Source: Marinobacter alexandrii
GTDB lineage: Bacteria > Pseudomonadota > Gammaproteobacteria > Pseudomonadales > Oleiphilaceae
Direction of reading: 5' to 3'
Assembly (NCBI RefSeq): GCF_005871205.1
Contig: NZ_SWKM01000012.1
Coordinates: forward strand, 186,001 to 250,000
Length of the DNA: 64,000 bases
Part shown: one piece after another, positions 43,839 through 53,640 of the stretch
Layout: the number at the start of each line of letters is the position of its first letter
Numbering within the stretch: position 1 is the first letter of the stretch
Program-made: the position numbers and the translations under genes
The notes under the pieces: model-generated
The model's input: only the letters and a program-made list of their open reading frames with translations
What the model was told of the DNA's origin: nothing
Databases searched by the model: none

Positions 43839-44793
43839 AATACGGCCGACCCGGAAGCGCATTCCGGCGGTTGAAGTGCTTGAACCCAGAGCGCGGGATA
43901 GCTGGACCCACACCCGAAACGGCGATCCGCGCGGCTACATCGACGCCGATCGCCTGAAGGAGTTGTGGATCCACACTGGCACGGCCTGCAATCTGGCGTG
44001 CCCGTTCTGCCTGGAAGGTTCACACCCGGGCGATGGCCGTATTCCGGGCATGAAACTCAGCGATGTGAAGCCGTTTATCCATGAAGCGCTGGATATGGGG
44101 GTGGAGCAGTTGTCGTTCACCGGCGGCGAGCCGTTCGTGATCCGGGATTTCGTCAATATCCTCGATTACGCCAGTCAGCACCGACCCTGTTTCGTACTGA
44201 CCAACGCCACCGAGCCTTTGCTCAAGCGTCGGCACCAAATCCTGCCCCTGCTGGATAACCCCTACCCGATTCATTTCCGGGTCAGTCTTGATTTCCCCAG
44301 CCGGGCCCGCCACGACAAGGATCGCGGCGATGGCAGCTTCGATCAGGCGCTGGAGGGTATTCAGTGGTTGCTGGAACAGGGCTTCAAAGTGTCCGTTGCC
44401 CGCCAGACCGATCCGGATGAGATTCCGGCGGAAGTGGAGGCGGAATTCCGCGCCATTTTCCGGGAGTGGAGCATTGCCGAAGACCTGGCCTTTACCGCGT
44501 TTCCGGATCTTGGCACGCCAGGATCCGAGGACGGCAGTCCGGAAATCACCGAGACCTGCATGGAGAAGTTTCCGACCAAAGACAGCCGGGGTCACTTTAT
44601 GTGCACTTATACCCGGATGCTGGTGAAGAAGGGTGACCAGGTTCGGGTTTATGCCTGCACGCTGGTGGATGATGATCCGCAGTACGATTTGGGCGGTACG
44701 CTGGCCGAGAGCATGGATGAGCGGATTATGTTGCGGCATCACCGGTGTTTTTCCTGTTACCGGTTTGGGGCGAGTTGTTCGGCGCCCGGCTGA
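43825..44793 (+). CDS. Radical SAM protein with Cys-rich tail
   Basis: 322 residues from the ATG at 43825, overlapping the upstream stop by 14 bases, with GGAG upstream. The cluster motif is TACNLACPFC (C55, C59, C62; Cx3Cx2C), and SFTGGEPFV binds SAM. The C-terminus has MCTYTRM, VYACTLVDDDP, and finally CFSCYRFGASC, suggesting an auxiliary iron-sulfur cluster of SPASM-like type, but shorter. The substrate cannot be assigned. It is translationally coupled to the flavin enzyme gene, so they should act together. Confidence 0.9.
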   Translation: MPLTEIRPTRKRIPAVEVLEPRARDSWTHTRNGDPRGYIDADRLKELWIHTGTACNLACPFCLEGSHPGDGRIPGMKLSDVKPFIHEALDMGVEQLSFTGGEPFVIRDFVNILDYASQHRPCFVLTNATEPLLKRRHQILPLLDNPYPIHFRVSLDFPSRARHDKDRGDGSFDQALEGIQWLLEQGFKVSVARQTDPDEIPAEVEAEFRAIFREWSIAEDLAFTAFPDLGTPGSEDGSPEITETCMEKFPTKDSRGHFMCTYTRMLVKKGDQVRVYACTLVDDDPQYDLGGTLAESMDERIMLRHHRCFSCYRFGASCSAPG

Positions 44794-44820
44794 TAACTGC
44801 AGCCTGCTAGTTGGGCATTG

Positions 44821-44917
44821 GCGGTCTGCGGGGCGGGAACTTTTCTTCTTGGGAAAAGAACTCGCTTCGCTCAGACACCTTTTCCTGGCGGAGAAAATGC
44901 CCCGCCCCACAGACCGC
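44821..44917. repeat. 97-base imperfect inverted repeat (REP/MITE-like)
   Basis: A left arm at 44821-44845 and a right arm at 44893-44917 pair over about 25 bases with few mismatches (GCGGTCTGC against GCGGTCTGT, GGGGCGGGAA against GGGGCGGGGC). An inner stem GGAAAAG/CTTTTCC (44852-44858, 44879-44885) lies within. It sits between the radical SAM stop and the symporter start. No open reading frame is inside. Confidence 0.75.
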
Positions 44918-44962
44918 GTCGACTGATGTGCGGTTTTCTAAATACAAGAGTGGACGTTTGAG

Positions 44963-46366
44963 ATGACAACTTTTGAAGGCGCCCTGTTCTGGGGCTTTTT
45001 GGTGGTGTACGGCGTTGTGATGTACGTGCTGTCGCCCAAGAGCAAGAATGCCAATTCGTTTTACAAGGGCGCCGATGATCAGGGTAATCCGGTTGGTCAA
45101 TGGTCACTGACGGCCAGTATCTTCATCAGCTGGATTTTCGCCAAGTCCGTTACCAATGCCGCTAACCTGGGTGCCGCCTACGGGGTGACCGGGGGCCTGG
45201 CTTACGCCAGTTACTGGTTGTCGATTCCGGTGGCCGGCTACATCATCTACCTGATCCGGACCCAGACCGGGGCCCGGTCGCTGCAGGATTTCCTGACCTC
45301 ACGGTTCGGGCGGCTGGCGTCACTGGCGTTTGCCGCGGCGATTTTGATCCGGTTGTACAACGAGGTCTGGAGTAACACCGCCGTGGTAGGTGGTTACTTT
45401 GGCCTGCCGGGGCAGTGGGAGTACTACGTCTCGGCGATGCTGTTCACCCTCTTCACCCTGGCCTACAGCCTGAAGGGTGGGCTGCGGTCGTCGATCTTCA
45501 CCGATGTGATTCAGGCGGTAGTGTTCGTGTTCTTTGTCGGGGCCGTGTTGTTCCTGATCATTCCTGCCAACGACACCAGTGCCCTGCTCAGCAACGGCGA
45601 GTTCCGGCTGGATGCCGGTTTTGACCTGTTGTTGGTCGCGCTGCTGCAGATGTTCAGCTACCCGTTCCACGATCCGGTCCTGACCGACCGGGGCTTCGTG
45701 AACAAGGAAAAGACCATGCTGAAGAGTTTTGTGGTGGCGGGTCTGCTGGGTTTTGTTGCGGTCTTTATCTTCAGTCTGGTGGGCGTGCACGCCCGTCTGA
45801 ACGGCATCGACGCCATGGGCAATGCCCCGGCCGCGGTGGGTCAGTCGCTGGGTCTGGCGGCGCTGTTCTTTATGAGTGTGGTGATGATGACTTCGGCCGG
45901 CTCGACGCTGGATTCCACGTTTACCTCGCTGGCCAAATCGCTGGCGGTGGATCTGCCTCGTCTGGCGCGTCGGGCCAAGGACCGGCTGCCCAGTATCCGG
46001 GTTGGCGCGGTGGTGATGGTGATCTTCGCCTTCGCCGGCAACCTGCCGATGTTTGCCGGTACCGATATCCTCAAGGCAACCACCATCTCCGGCACCATGG
46101 TGATGGGGTTGGGCCCGGTGTTCCTGTTTTACGGCTTTACCCAGTGGTCGCCGTGGAGTTTCCACCTCAGTTTCTGGACCGGGCTGACGCTGGGGGTGTT
46201 GCTGGCGGTAGGGCTGATTCCGGCCAGTTGGGCCATTGGTGAAGGCAAGTACGCCATGTTGCTGGGCGTGAACGCCTACGGCTTCCTGATCTGCACCGGT
46301 GGTTTCTTCCTGCCCCTGGTGCTGCGTCGACTGGCCGGTCGCTCGCTCGCAGCTGGGGAGGCCTGA
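44963..46366 (+). CDS. Sodium:solute symporter (SSS family)
   Basis: 467 residues with about 13 helices. SLTASIFISWIFAKSVTNAANLGAAYG lies in TM2-like region, and TSAGSTLDSTFTSLAKSLAVDL fits the SSS signature in the second half with its Na+-site Ser residues. It resembles the proline/pantothenate/urea group but not a named member. It is the fourth gene on the strand after the flavin and radical SAM genes, and the next gene starts 9 bases later. Substrate unknown. Confidence 0.9.
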   Translation: MTTFEGALFWGFLVVYGVVMYVLSPKSKNANSFYKGADDQGNPVGQWSLTASIFISWIFAKSVTNAANLGAAYGVTGGLAYASYWLSIPVAGYIIYLIRTQTGARSLQDFLTSRFGRLASLAFAAAILIRLYNEVWSNTAVVGGYFGLPGQWEYYVSAMLFTLFTLAYSLKGGLRSSIFTDVIQAVVFVFFVGAVLFLIIPANDTSALLSNGEFRLDAGFDLLLVALLQMFSYPFHDPVLTDRGFVNKEKTMLKSFVVAGLLGFVAVFIFSLVGVHARLNGIDAMGNAPAAVGQSLGLAALFFMSVVMMTSAGSTLDSTFTSLAKSLAVDLPRLARRAKDRLPSIRVGAVVMVIFAFAGNLPMFAGTDILKATTISGTMVMGLGPVFLFYGFTQWSPWSFHLSFWTGLTLGVLLAVGLIPASWAIGEGKYAMLLGVNAYGFLICTGGFFLPLVLRRLAGRSLAAGEA

Positions 46367-46375
46367 GGCCGCACT

Positions 46376-47326
46376 ATGACCGAAGGTCGAAGTTGTCCGC
46401 TGGCGTACCGGTATCGGGCCGACCATTTGTGCGCTGAGCCAATACCGGTGTCGGAAGACGTGGTCTACGTTATCGGCGGTCTGTACGGCAATCCCCATGC
46501 CCTGACCGAGATCGAGCGCATGGCCCGGTCTGAGGAGCGGGCCGGACGTCGGGTGCGGTTGGTGTTCAATGGCGATTTCAACTGGTTCAACGCCAGTGAT
46601 GAGCTGTTCCAGGACATCAACCGTCGGGTGCTCCGGCATAGCGTCAGCCTGGGCAATGTCGAATTTGAGCTGGCCAACCCCAGCGCCGAGGCCGGGTGTG
46701 GTTGTGCCTACCCGGAATTTGTTGACCAGGGTGTGGTGGAGCGTTCAAACCGGATCATGACCCGGCTTCAGGCGATAGCTTCCGGCCACCCCGAGCTCCA
46801 GGATCAGCTTTCGCGTCAGCCCCGCCACCTGTGCCTGATGTTTGGAGGCCTAAAGATTCTCGTTGTGCACGGTGACCCGGACTCCCTGGCCGGCTGGGGT
46901 CTGGCCCATGAGGCCTTCAGTGCCGGTAACGACTCTGCGGTGCAGGCCTGGCTCCAGGCCACGGATGCGGATGTCATTGCCTGCACCCATACCTGCCTGC
47001 CGGTACTCTGGTCGGGACGGGTTGGTGAGCGGGCGCGAACGGTGGTCAATAACGGGTCGGCCGGCATGGGCAATTTACGCGCCGATACCCGTGGTCTGAT
47101 TACCCGCATCAGCACCGGAGCCCCCGCAGATAACGCTGTTGTAGGCCATGATCAGGGCAGTATCGAAGTCTCTCTGGTGCCCGTGGCCTTTGATGTCAAG
47201 GCCTGGCTGCCACAGTTTGATACGCTTTGGCCGGCTGGTTCAGATGCCGCTCAGTCGTACCGGTCCCGCATTGTTCAGGGCACGTCCCTGGCGCCGGAGC
47301 AGGTGGTTTTTCATTCGGTCGTTTAA
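46376..47326 (+). CDS. Metallophosphoesterase-like protein
   Basis: 316 residues. Calcineurin-like motifs are recognisable: VIGGLYGNPHAL near the start (a variant of GDxHG), FNGDFNWFN, VVHGDPDSL, ACTHTCLPVL and VVNNGSAGMGNL. The first Asp motif is altered (GGLYGN), so metal binding may differ from the usual enzymes. It starts 9 bases after the symporter gene. Possibly hydrolyses an imported phosphoester; this is inference. Confidence 0.82.
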   Translation: MTEGRSCPLAYRYRADHLCAEPIPVSEDVVYVIGGLYGNPHALTEIERMARSEERAGRRVRLVFNGDFNWFNASDELFQDINRRVLRHSVSLGNVEFELANPSAEAGCGCAYPEFVDQGVVERSNRIMTRLQAIASGHPELQDQLSRQPRHLCLMFGGLKILVVHGDPDSLAGWGLAHEAFSAGNDSAVQAWLQATDADVIACTHTCLPVLWSGRVGERARTVVNNGSAGMGNLRADTRGLITRISTGAPADNAVVGHDQGSIEVSLVPVAFDVKAWLPQFDTLWPAGSDAAQSYRSRIVQGTSLAPEQVVFHSVV

Positions 47327-47413
47327 CCAATTTGTCACTGGCGAAAGCGACAATCCGGACTATTCTGAGAAGATGAATGCGGGGGCCGCAGGTTGGTTCA
47401 GCAAAGTGCCGAC

Positions 47414-47441
47414 TTGATATATATTTTGTGGTCTATATAAT
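47414..47441 (+). promoter_or_regulatory. Promoter of ectA
   Basis: -35 TTGATA (47414-47419), 16 bases, and a perfect -10 TATAAT (47436-47441), 36 bases upstream of the ectA start codon. The region is AT-rich and pseudo-palindromic, with ATATATATT and CTATATAATT-like halves that could bind a MarR-type EctR regulator. EctR is not encoded here. Confidence 0.7.
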
Positions 47442-47476
47442 TCTGCACTAACTTTTTAAGACAAAAAGATCACGCT

Positions 47477-47992
47477 ATGACATCTGAAGGATCGAATACC
47501 ACCGCCATCACCCTCCGCGTACCGGTGAAGGATGATGGCTTCCGTCTACATCAGCTGGTGGCAGAATGCCCTCCGCTGGACTCCAATTCGATTTACTGCA
47601 ACCTCTTGCAGTGCAGCCACTTTGCCGAAACCGGCGTGGCCGCGGAGAAGGAAGGCGATCTGGTCGGCTTTATCTCCGGATACATCCCTCCCCAACAGCC
47701 CGAGACCGTGTTTGTCTGGCAGGTGGCCGTTCACGAGAAAGGTCGTGGACAAGGCCTGGCCAAGCGGATGCTGAAAGAAATCGTTGGCCGTGATGCGTGC
47801 AAAGCTGTGACGCACATGGAAACGACGATCACCGCTGACAACGAGGCTTCCTGGGCGCTGTTCCGCTCATTCGCCCGTGATCTGGGAGCCGAGCTCACCT
47901 ATCACGAGCACTTCGAGAAAGAGACCCACTTTGGTGGGCAGCATGATTCCGAATTCCTGCTGCGCATCGGGCCCTTCACGAAGCCTGTCTGA
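47477..47992 (+). CDS. ectA: L-2,4-diaminobutyrate N-acetyltransferase
   Basis: 171 residues of the GNAT fold. EctA acetylates 2,4-diaminobutyrate in ectoine synthesis. The acetyl-CoA loop is HEKGRGQGLAKRMLKE, and the N-terminal ECPPLDSNSIYCNLLQCSHF and HHFGG-like end KETHFGGQHDSEFLL are characteristic of EctA. A strong promoter lies upstream. The next gene, ectB, is 213 bases downstream, an unusually long gap for this operon. Confidence 0.96.
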   Translation: MTSEGSNTTAITLRVPVKDDGFRLHQLVAECPPLDSNSIYCNLLQCSHFAETGVAAEKEGDLVGFISGYIPPQQPETVFVWQVAVHEKGRGQGLAKRMLKEIVGRDACKAVTHMETTITADNEASWALFRSFARDLGAELTYHEHFEKETHFGGQHDSEFLLRIGPFTKPV

Positions 47993-48010
47993 GAGCCCTG
48001 GTCCACCACG

Positions 48011-48025
48011 CCGGCCCCCGGCCGG
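48011..48025. terminator. Small GC hairpin between ectA and ectB
   Basis: CCGGCC and GGCCGG with a CCC loop lie 18 bases after the ectA stop, in a 213-base gap with no open gene. It may weaken read-through or separate expression of ectA and ectB; there is no T-run. Confidence 0.35.
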
Positions 48026-48193
48026 TCGTGAGCGACTGTGAGACTGTGTATGGACAAGCTGGCAGACCGCTGAGGTAGGTCTGTCATTTGGCTTTAACCA
48101 ACGCACGGTGGGTTTTATTGCGATCAGCACTTTACTGTCTGATGCACTGCTTGACTGGACCCCCGCGCATTTACCTCGAACCTTATATGCTAA

Positions 48194-49474
<1,281 letters not shown>

Positions 49475-49532
49475 GACGCTCCGCCCCGGCCGGCCCAGAT
49501 CTTTCAAACTGCAGGATAGCGAAGGCAAACCT

Positions 49533-50984
49533 ATGACTACGCAACAGCACACCGTTGAGAAAATCGGCGGCACCTCGATGAGCAATTACGAGGCTGTCCG
49601 AGACAACATCATTATTGGTAATCGCAGCAAGGACGAGCTTTACCAGCGTATTTTCGTGGTATCCGCCTACGGCGGTGTTACCAACGAGTTGCTGGAGCAC
49701 AAGAAAACGGGCGAGCCAGGGGTGTATGCCCTGTTTGCCGATGCCGAGTCAGACTGGGCTTGGGGCGATGATCTCACCAAGCTGGTGAAGTTCCTCACCG
49801 ACCTGAACGGTGACCTGTTTGAAGATCCCATGCTCAAGCAACAGGCCGACCAGTTCATCACCGACCGGATCGAAGGCGTTCGGGGTTGCCTGATCGACCT
49901 GCAGCGGCTGTGTTCATATGGTCAGTTTCAGCTTGAGGAACATCTGCTGACGGTACGCGAGATGCTCGCGGGTATCGGCGAGGCCCACAGTGCCTTTAAC
50001 ACCGCGCTGAAGCTGCAGCAGGAAGGCATCAACGCGCGGTTTGTGGACCTGACCGGTTGGCGTGACGCCGAGCTGCTGCCCCTGGATCAGAAGCTCAAGC
50101 AGGCGTTCGACGCCGTCGACCTGACCCGGGAATTGCCGATCGTTACCGGCTATGCCCAGTGTAAGGAAGGTCTGATGCGGACCTTTGACCGTGGCTACAG
50201 CGAGATGACGTTCAGCCGTGTGGCGGTGATCACCGAAGCCCGGGAAGCGATCATTCACAAGGAATATCACCTGAGTTCCGCCGATCCCAACATTGTCGGT
50301 GGGGACAAGGTGGTGCCGCTGGGTCGTACCAACTACGACGTTGCTGACCAACTTGCCAACTTGGGCATGGAAGCGATCCACCCGCGAGCCGGCAAGGGCA
50401 TGCGCCAGAATGAAATTCCGCTGCGGGTGATGAACACCTTCGAGCCCGAGCACACCGGTACCCTGATCACCGGCGATTACGTCAGTGAGACGCCCCAGGT
50501 GGAAATCATTGCCGGCGCCAAGGGTGCGTTTGCCATCGAGGTGTTCGACCAGGACATGCAGGGTGAGCCCGGTTCCGATCGCCGGATTCTGGATGTGCTC
50601 AGCCGCCTGAAAGTGCGCTTCATGGCCAAGGACACCAACGCCAATACCATCACCCACTATGTGGGTAGCACGCTCAAGCACGTGAAGCGGGTGGTGCGCG
50701 CACTGAAGGAAGAGTTCCCGAACGCTGAAATCAGCACCCGCAAGGTGTCGCTGGTGTCTGCGATTGGCAGTGACATCAAGGTGCCGGGTATTTTGGCCCG
50801 GTCGGTGAAGTCGCTGGCGGACAACGAGATCAGTGTACTGGCGATTCACCAGTGCATGCGTCAGGTGGATATCCAGTTTGTGGTGGATGAGGATCACTAC
50901 GAGAAGGCCATTGCGGCCCTCCATGAAGTTCTCATCGAGCCGCACAACCATGAATATGCCATCGTCGCGGCCTCGATCGAGTAA
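49533..50984 (+). CDS. ask: Ectoine-operon aspartate kinase
   Basis: 483 residues from the ATG at 49533. The kinase motif VEKIGGTSMSNYEAVR opens the protein, and two ACT-like regions follow (VSLVSAIGSDIKVPGILARSVKSLADNEISVLAIHQ). The sequence is of the Ask_Ect class, which is found with ectABC and feeds phosphorylated aspartate to ectoine synthesis; it is longer than LysC. Here it directly follows ectB. A terminator follows. Confidence 0.95.
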   Translation: MTTQQHTVEKIGGTSMSNYEAVRDNIIIGNRSKDELYQRIFVVSAYGGVTNELLEHKKTGEPGVYALFADAESDWAWGDDLTKLVKFLTDLNGDLFEDPMLKQQADQFITDRIEGVRGCLIDLQRLCSYGQFQLEEHLLTVREMLAGIGEAHSAFNTALKLQQEGINARFVDLTGWRDAELLPLDQKLKQAFDAVDLTRELPIVTGYAQCKEGLMRTFDRGYSEMTFSRVAVITEAREAIIHKEYHLSSADPNIVGGDKVVPLGRTNYDVADQLANLGMEAIHPRAGKGMRQNEIPLRVMNTFEPEHTGTLITGDYVSETPQVEIIAGAKGAFAIEVFDQDMQGEPGSDRRILDVLSRLKVRFMAKDTNANTITHYVGSTLKHVKRVVRALKEEFPNAEISTRKVSLVSAIGSDIKVPGILARSVKSLADNEISVLAIHQCMRQVDIQFVVDEDHYEKAIAALHEVLIEPHNHEYAIVAASIE

Positions 50985-50996
50985 CCGCCTTTGCAC

Positions 50997-51031
50997 AAAA
51001 AAGCCCGGCCGCTATGCGGTCGGGCTTTTTT
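50997..51031 (+). terminator. Intrinsic terminator of the ectoine unit
   Basis: A 10-bp stem, GCCCGGCCGC (51003-51012) with GCGGTCGGGC (51016-51025), one G-U pair, has six A before it and six T after it. Confidence 0.9.
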
Positions 51032-51144
51032 GTTTTCAGGCCCTTTATTCCTGCCGACAACGCCGGCTCCGGCGCTCCCTGTTGATAAATCCATCAGTGC
51101 CCTCTGGACGTATTCTCTTTAAATTTCTGACCGGTACCAAAGCT

Positions 51145-52143
51145 ATGCGTAAGACCGATAAGCTGGGACCGTCTCCGACTACGGCCAACGATGGCGAAAG
51201 GGATTCCCTGGTTGGGTTGTACTTCAGGGATGCGTCCCGGTATGAACTCTTAACCGACGTGGCAGAGCGCCGCCTCTGTCGCAAACTGATCTTGTGCTAC
51301 CGCATTCTCAGCACCGAACTGGCACTGCCGGAGGATACGCCCCAGACCTTCAGGGCGGTCGTCGGCAGTCTGGGCGACGCCTGCGCCTTCTCAACGCGCA
51401 GCCGTCGGGCCTTTCATCTGGCCACCGCCTGTCGCCGCAAGCTGATCCAGAGCAACCTGAGGCTGGCGGTGCACATAGCTCGGCGCTATTACCAGTACGG
51501 TATTCCGATGTCGGATCTGATCCAGGACGCCAATGTTGGTCTGATCAAGGGTGCCGAACGTTTTGATCCCACCAAGGGCTTCCGGTTTTCAACGTATGCT
51601 TACTGGTGGATCAGCGAGGAAGTGAAGCGCTGCCTGCAGCGGGGCAACCGCCTGGTGCATACTCCGGAGAACGTCATCGACGAGATCCGGCAGTTGCAGA
51701 AGGTTTCTCTGGGCATGCATCAGAATCTGGGCCGCACGCCGTCGCAATCGGAGCTGGCTCAGGAGATGGAAGCGTCACCGTCGCGAATCGGTGAACTCAG
51801 GGCCCTGGCGCTGCGTGAGATATCCACAGACGTGCCGTTGATTGAGGACGGCTCGGTAACCCTGGGTGACAGTCTGGAGAGTGACGAGCAGGCCGCGCCA
51901 GATCATCCAATGTCCGAACGCGACAACACCCGCACTTTGACGGCGATGTTAAGTGCGCTTACTGATCGGGAAAAGGCGATCCTGTCGCGCCGCTATGGCT
52001 TGGGCCTGCCTGAGCCGGACACGCTTCAGGTCATCTCTGACGACCTGGGCATCAGCCGGGAGCGAGTGCGCCAGATCGAAAAAGCCGCGCTGAAAAAGCT
52101 GCAAGCCAGCTTCAATGGAGTGGATAATCTGTTGAGTGCCTGA
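51145..52143 (+). CDS. Group-2 sigma-70 family factor (RpoS-like)
   Basis: 332 residues from the ATG at 51145; upstream in-frame codons belong to the terminator and end of ask, so are excluded. Region 1.2 YFRDASRYELLTDVAERRLCRK, region 2 NLRLAVHIARRYYQYGIPMSDLIQDANVGLIKGAERFDPTKGFRFSTYAYWWI (the core is DLIQDANVGLIKG), region 3 and region 4 with ISRERVRQIEKAALKKL are present. It resembles RpoS and RpoH-like alternative factors but is a paralogue. Position after the ectoine genes suggests a role in stress, which is inference. Confidence 0.88.
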   Translation: MRKTDKLGPSPTTANDGERDSLVGLYFRDASRYELLTDVAERRLCRKLILCYRILSTELALPEDTPQTFRAVVGSLGDACAFSTRSRRAFHLATACRRKLIQSNLRLAVHIARRYYQYGIPMSDLIQDANVGLIKGAERFDPTKGFRFSTYAYWWISEEVKRCLQRGNRLVHTPENVIDEIRQLQKVSLGMHQNLGRTPSQSELAQEMEASPSRIGELRALALREISTDVPLIEDGSVTLGDSLESDEQAAPDHPMSERDNTRTLTAMLSALTDREKAILSRRYGLGLPEPDTLQVISDDLGISRERVRQIEKAALKKLQASFNGVDNLLSA

Positions 52144-52183
52144 GGGAACAACAAGCCGGTAAGGGCGAGGCGGCCCTTGCCGG

Positions 52184-52639
52184 TCAAGCGCCATGCAGCA
52201 GCACATACCAGGCGGCGACCGTCAGTTGGCAAGCCAACACCACCAGCGTTAACACCAGTCGCATGCGCAAATACCAAGACGGCCAGTACACTTTCATCCA
52301 GCGCACATCCACCGCGTACAGTGCCAGATAAGCGAGGCTGTAGACCAGCACTTGCCCGAGTGTTGGCAGCAGAAGTCCAATCCCTGCGATGACAAAAAAG
52401 ACTTGGCTCAGCACCATGGTGACGAAGGGTGATTGCGGGTAAGAGCAGTTCTCCAGTTGCATCGCGATAGGCCAGTACACCCCTGCCATGAACGCGAGGA
52501 TGCCGGCGCTGTAGACATAAAACCACGATATTGCCGTGACGCTGAATTGCGGTACCAGAAACAGGCTGGCGACGGCGGCAATGAACGGAAAGAGCCCGGC
52601 GATGCCTACGACGATCGCCAGTCGTGCTACCGCGATCAC
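52184..52639 (-). CDS. DUF3429 membrane protein
   Basis: 151 residues from the GTG at 52639, chosen for RBS AGAGGGA and the overlap GTGA with the gene before it. Five helices are suggested. VYSAGILAFMAGVYWPIAMQL is the core of the DUF3429 family, of unknown function. The longer upstream frame is shadow sequence of the neighbouring gene. Confidence 0.8.
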   Translation of the reverse strand: MIAVARLAIVVGIAGLFPFIAAVASLFLVPQFSVTAISWFYVYSAGILAFMAGVYWPIAMQLENCSYPQSPFVTMVLSQVFFVIAGIGLLLPTLGQVLVYSLAYLALYAVDVRWMKVYWPSWYLRMRLVLTLVVLACQLTVAAWYVLLHGA

Positions 52640-52956
52640 GGTTTTTCCCTCTGGGCTTTCTCTCTTTGCACACGAATACGTAGCGGTTCGATCTCCGCCG
52701 GCTCCATACCGACCATCTCGTGGTAGGCAGAGGGATGAACGACCTGGGTTTCGCGCACCCGGAAGGCGGCGAGGGTATCCTGCAGTTGCCATGCGCTGCG
52801 GAACAGACTGGTGACACCCTGTTTGTCCGACAGTAACAACTCACGCCGGTCCAGGGTCAGGCGCGCCATGTAGTGCTGGCCTTCCAGGGAGATGATTTCC
52901 AGCAGTTCAATGACCAGGTCATTGCTGTCTCTCAGTTCTTCCAGGGTGATTCTCAC
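52636..52956 (-). CDS. DUF6482-like small protein
   Basis: 106 residues. DLVIELLEIISLEGQHYMARL, then HEMVG near the end, matches a small family I recall as DUF6482 in Pseudomonas and Marinobacter. Soluble, charged C-terminus (RIRVQREKAQREK). It is translationally coupled to the DUF3429 gene. No function known. Confidence 0.72.
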   Translation of the reverse strand: MRITLEELRDSNDLVIELLEIISLEGQHYMARLTLDRRELLLSDKQGVTSLFRSAWQLQDTLAAFRVRETQVVHPSAYHEMVGMEPAEIEPLRIRVQREKAQREKP

Positions 52957-53013
52957 AATGACGCTCCGGAATTGAAGATATAGGCAGTCTTACGACCCGG
53001 AAGCGTTATGAGA

Positions 53014-53595
53014 TCAGTTGCTGAGCGACTGGCAGGCCTCATGCTGGGGGCAGTGCAGCAGGTGATCGTTCACCATCCCGGTGGCCTGCATGAAGGCATA
53101 CACGATGGTTGGGCCGACAAACGTGAAGCCGGCGCGTTTGAGGGCCGCGGACATGGCTTCGGATTCCGGGGTGGTGACCGGCACCTGATCGATGCTGGGC
53201 CAGCGGTTTTGAATCGGTTCGCCTCCCACAAACGACCACAGGAAATCGCTGAACCCGATACCCTGCTCGCGGAGCTTGAGAAACCCTCGGGCGTTCTTGA
53301 TAATCGACCTTACTTTCAACCGGTTACGGATGATGCCTGGGTCGGTGAGCAGCTCTTCAACCCGGGCTTCATCGTAGTGCACAATTCGTTCGGGATCGAA
53401 GTGGTCGTAGGCTTCACGGTAGCTGTCCTGCTTGCGCAGGATGGTAATCCAGCTGAGCCCGGCCTGCTGGCCATCCAGGCACAGTTTTTCGAACAGCGCC
53501 AAGTCGTCGTACTCTGGCCGGCCCCATACTGTATCGTGGTAGTGCACGTAGATCGGGTCGGTGCCGCACCAGGGGCAGCGTTCCATGTCTGGCAT
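53014..53595 (-). CDS. tag: DNA-3-methyladenine glycosylase I
   Basis: 193 residues. The signature begins RCPWCGTDPIYVHYHDTVWG, with zinc-binding Cys and later His and Cys in HLLHCPQHEAC. FEKLCLDGQQAGLSWITIL forms the base-binding pocket. Tag removes 3-methyladenine from DNA during base excision repair. Family length is standard. Confidence 0.96.
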   Translation of the reverse strand: MPDMERCPWCGTDPIYVHYHDTVWGRPEYDDLALFEKLCLDGQQAGLSWITILRKQDSYREAYDHFDPERIVHYDEARVEELLTDPGIIRNRLKVRSIIKNARGFLKLREQGIGFSDFLWSFVGGEPIQNRWPSIDQVPVTTPESEAMSAALKRAGFTFVGPTIVYAFMQATGMVNDHLLHCPQHEACQSLSN

Positions 53596-53640
53596 CAGGC
53601 GTTGTACTCCTATTTCCGGTGAATGGCGGCTGCGGCCGGA

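Noticed and set aside
38703..44793. Cys repeats as a RiPP precursor for the nearby radical SAM protein
   Set aside because: The repeat protein has a Sec signal and a heme site, the radical SAM gene is about 4 kb away in a separate unit, and no leader peptide or export/protease set is present.
45320..46639. Long minus-strand open frame opposite the symporter
   Set aside because: Its product is a Gln/His-rich sequence typical of the reverse of hydrophobic codons; the plus strand has a clear SSS transporter.
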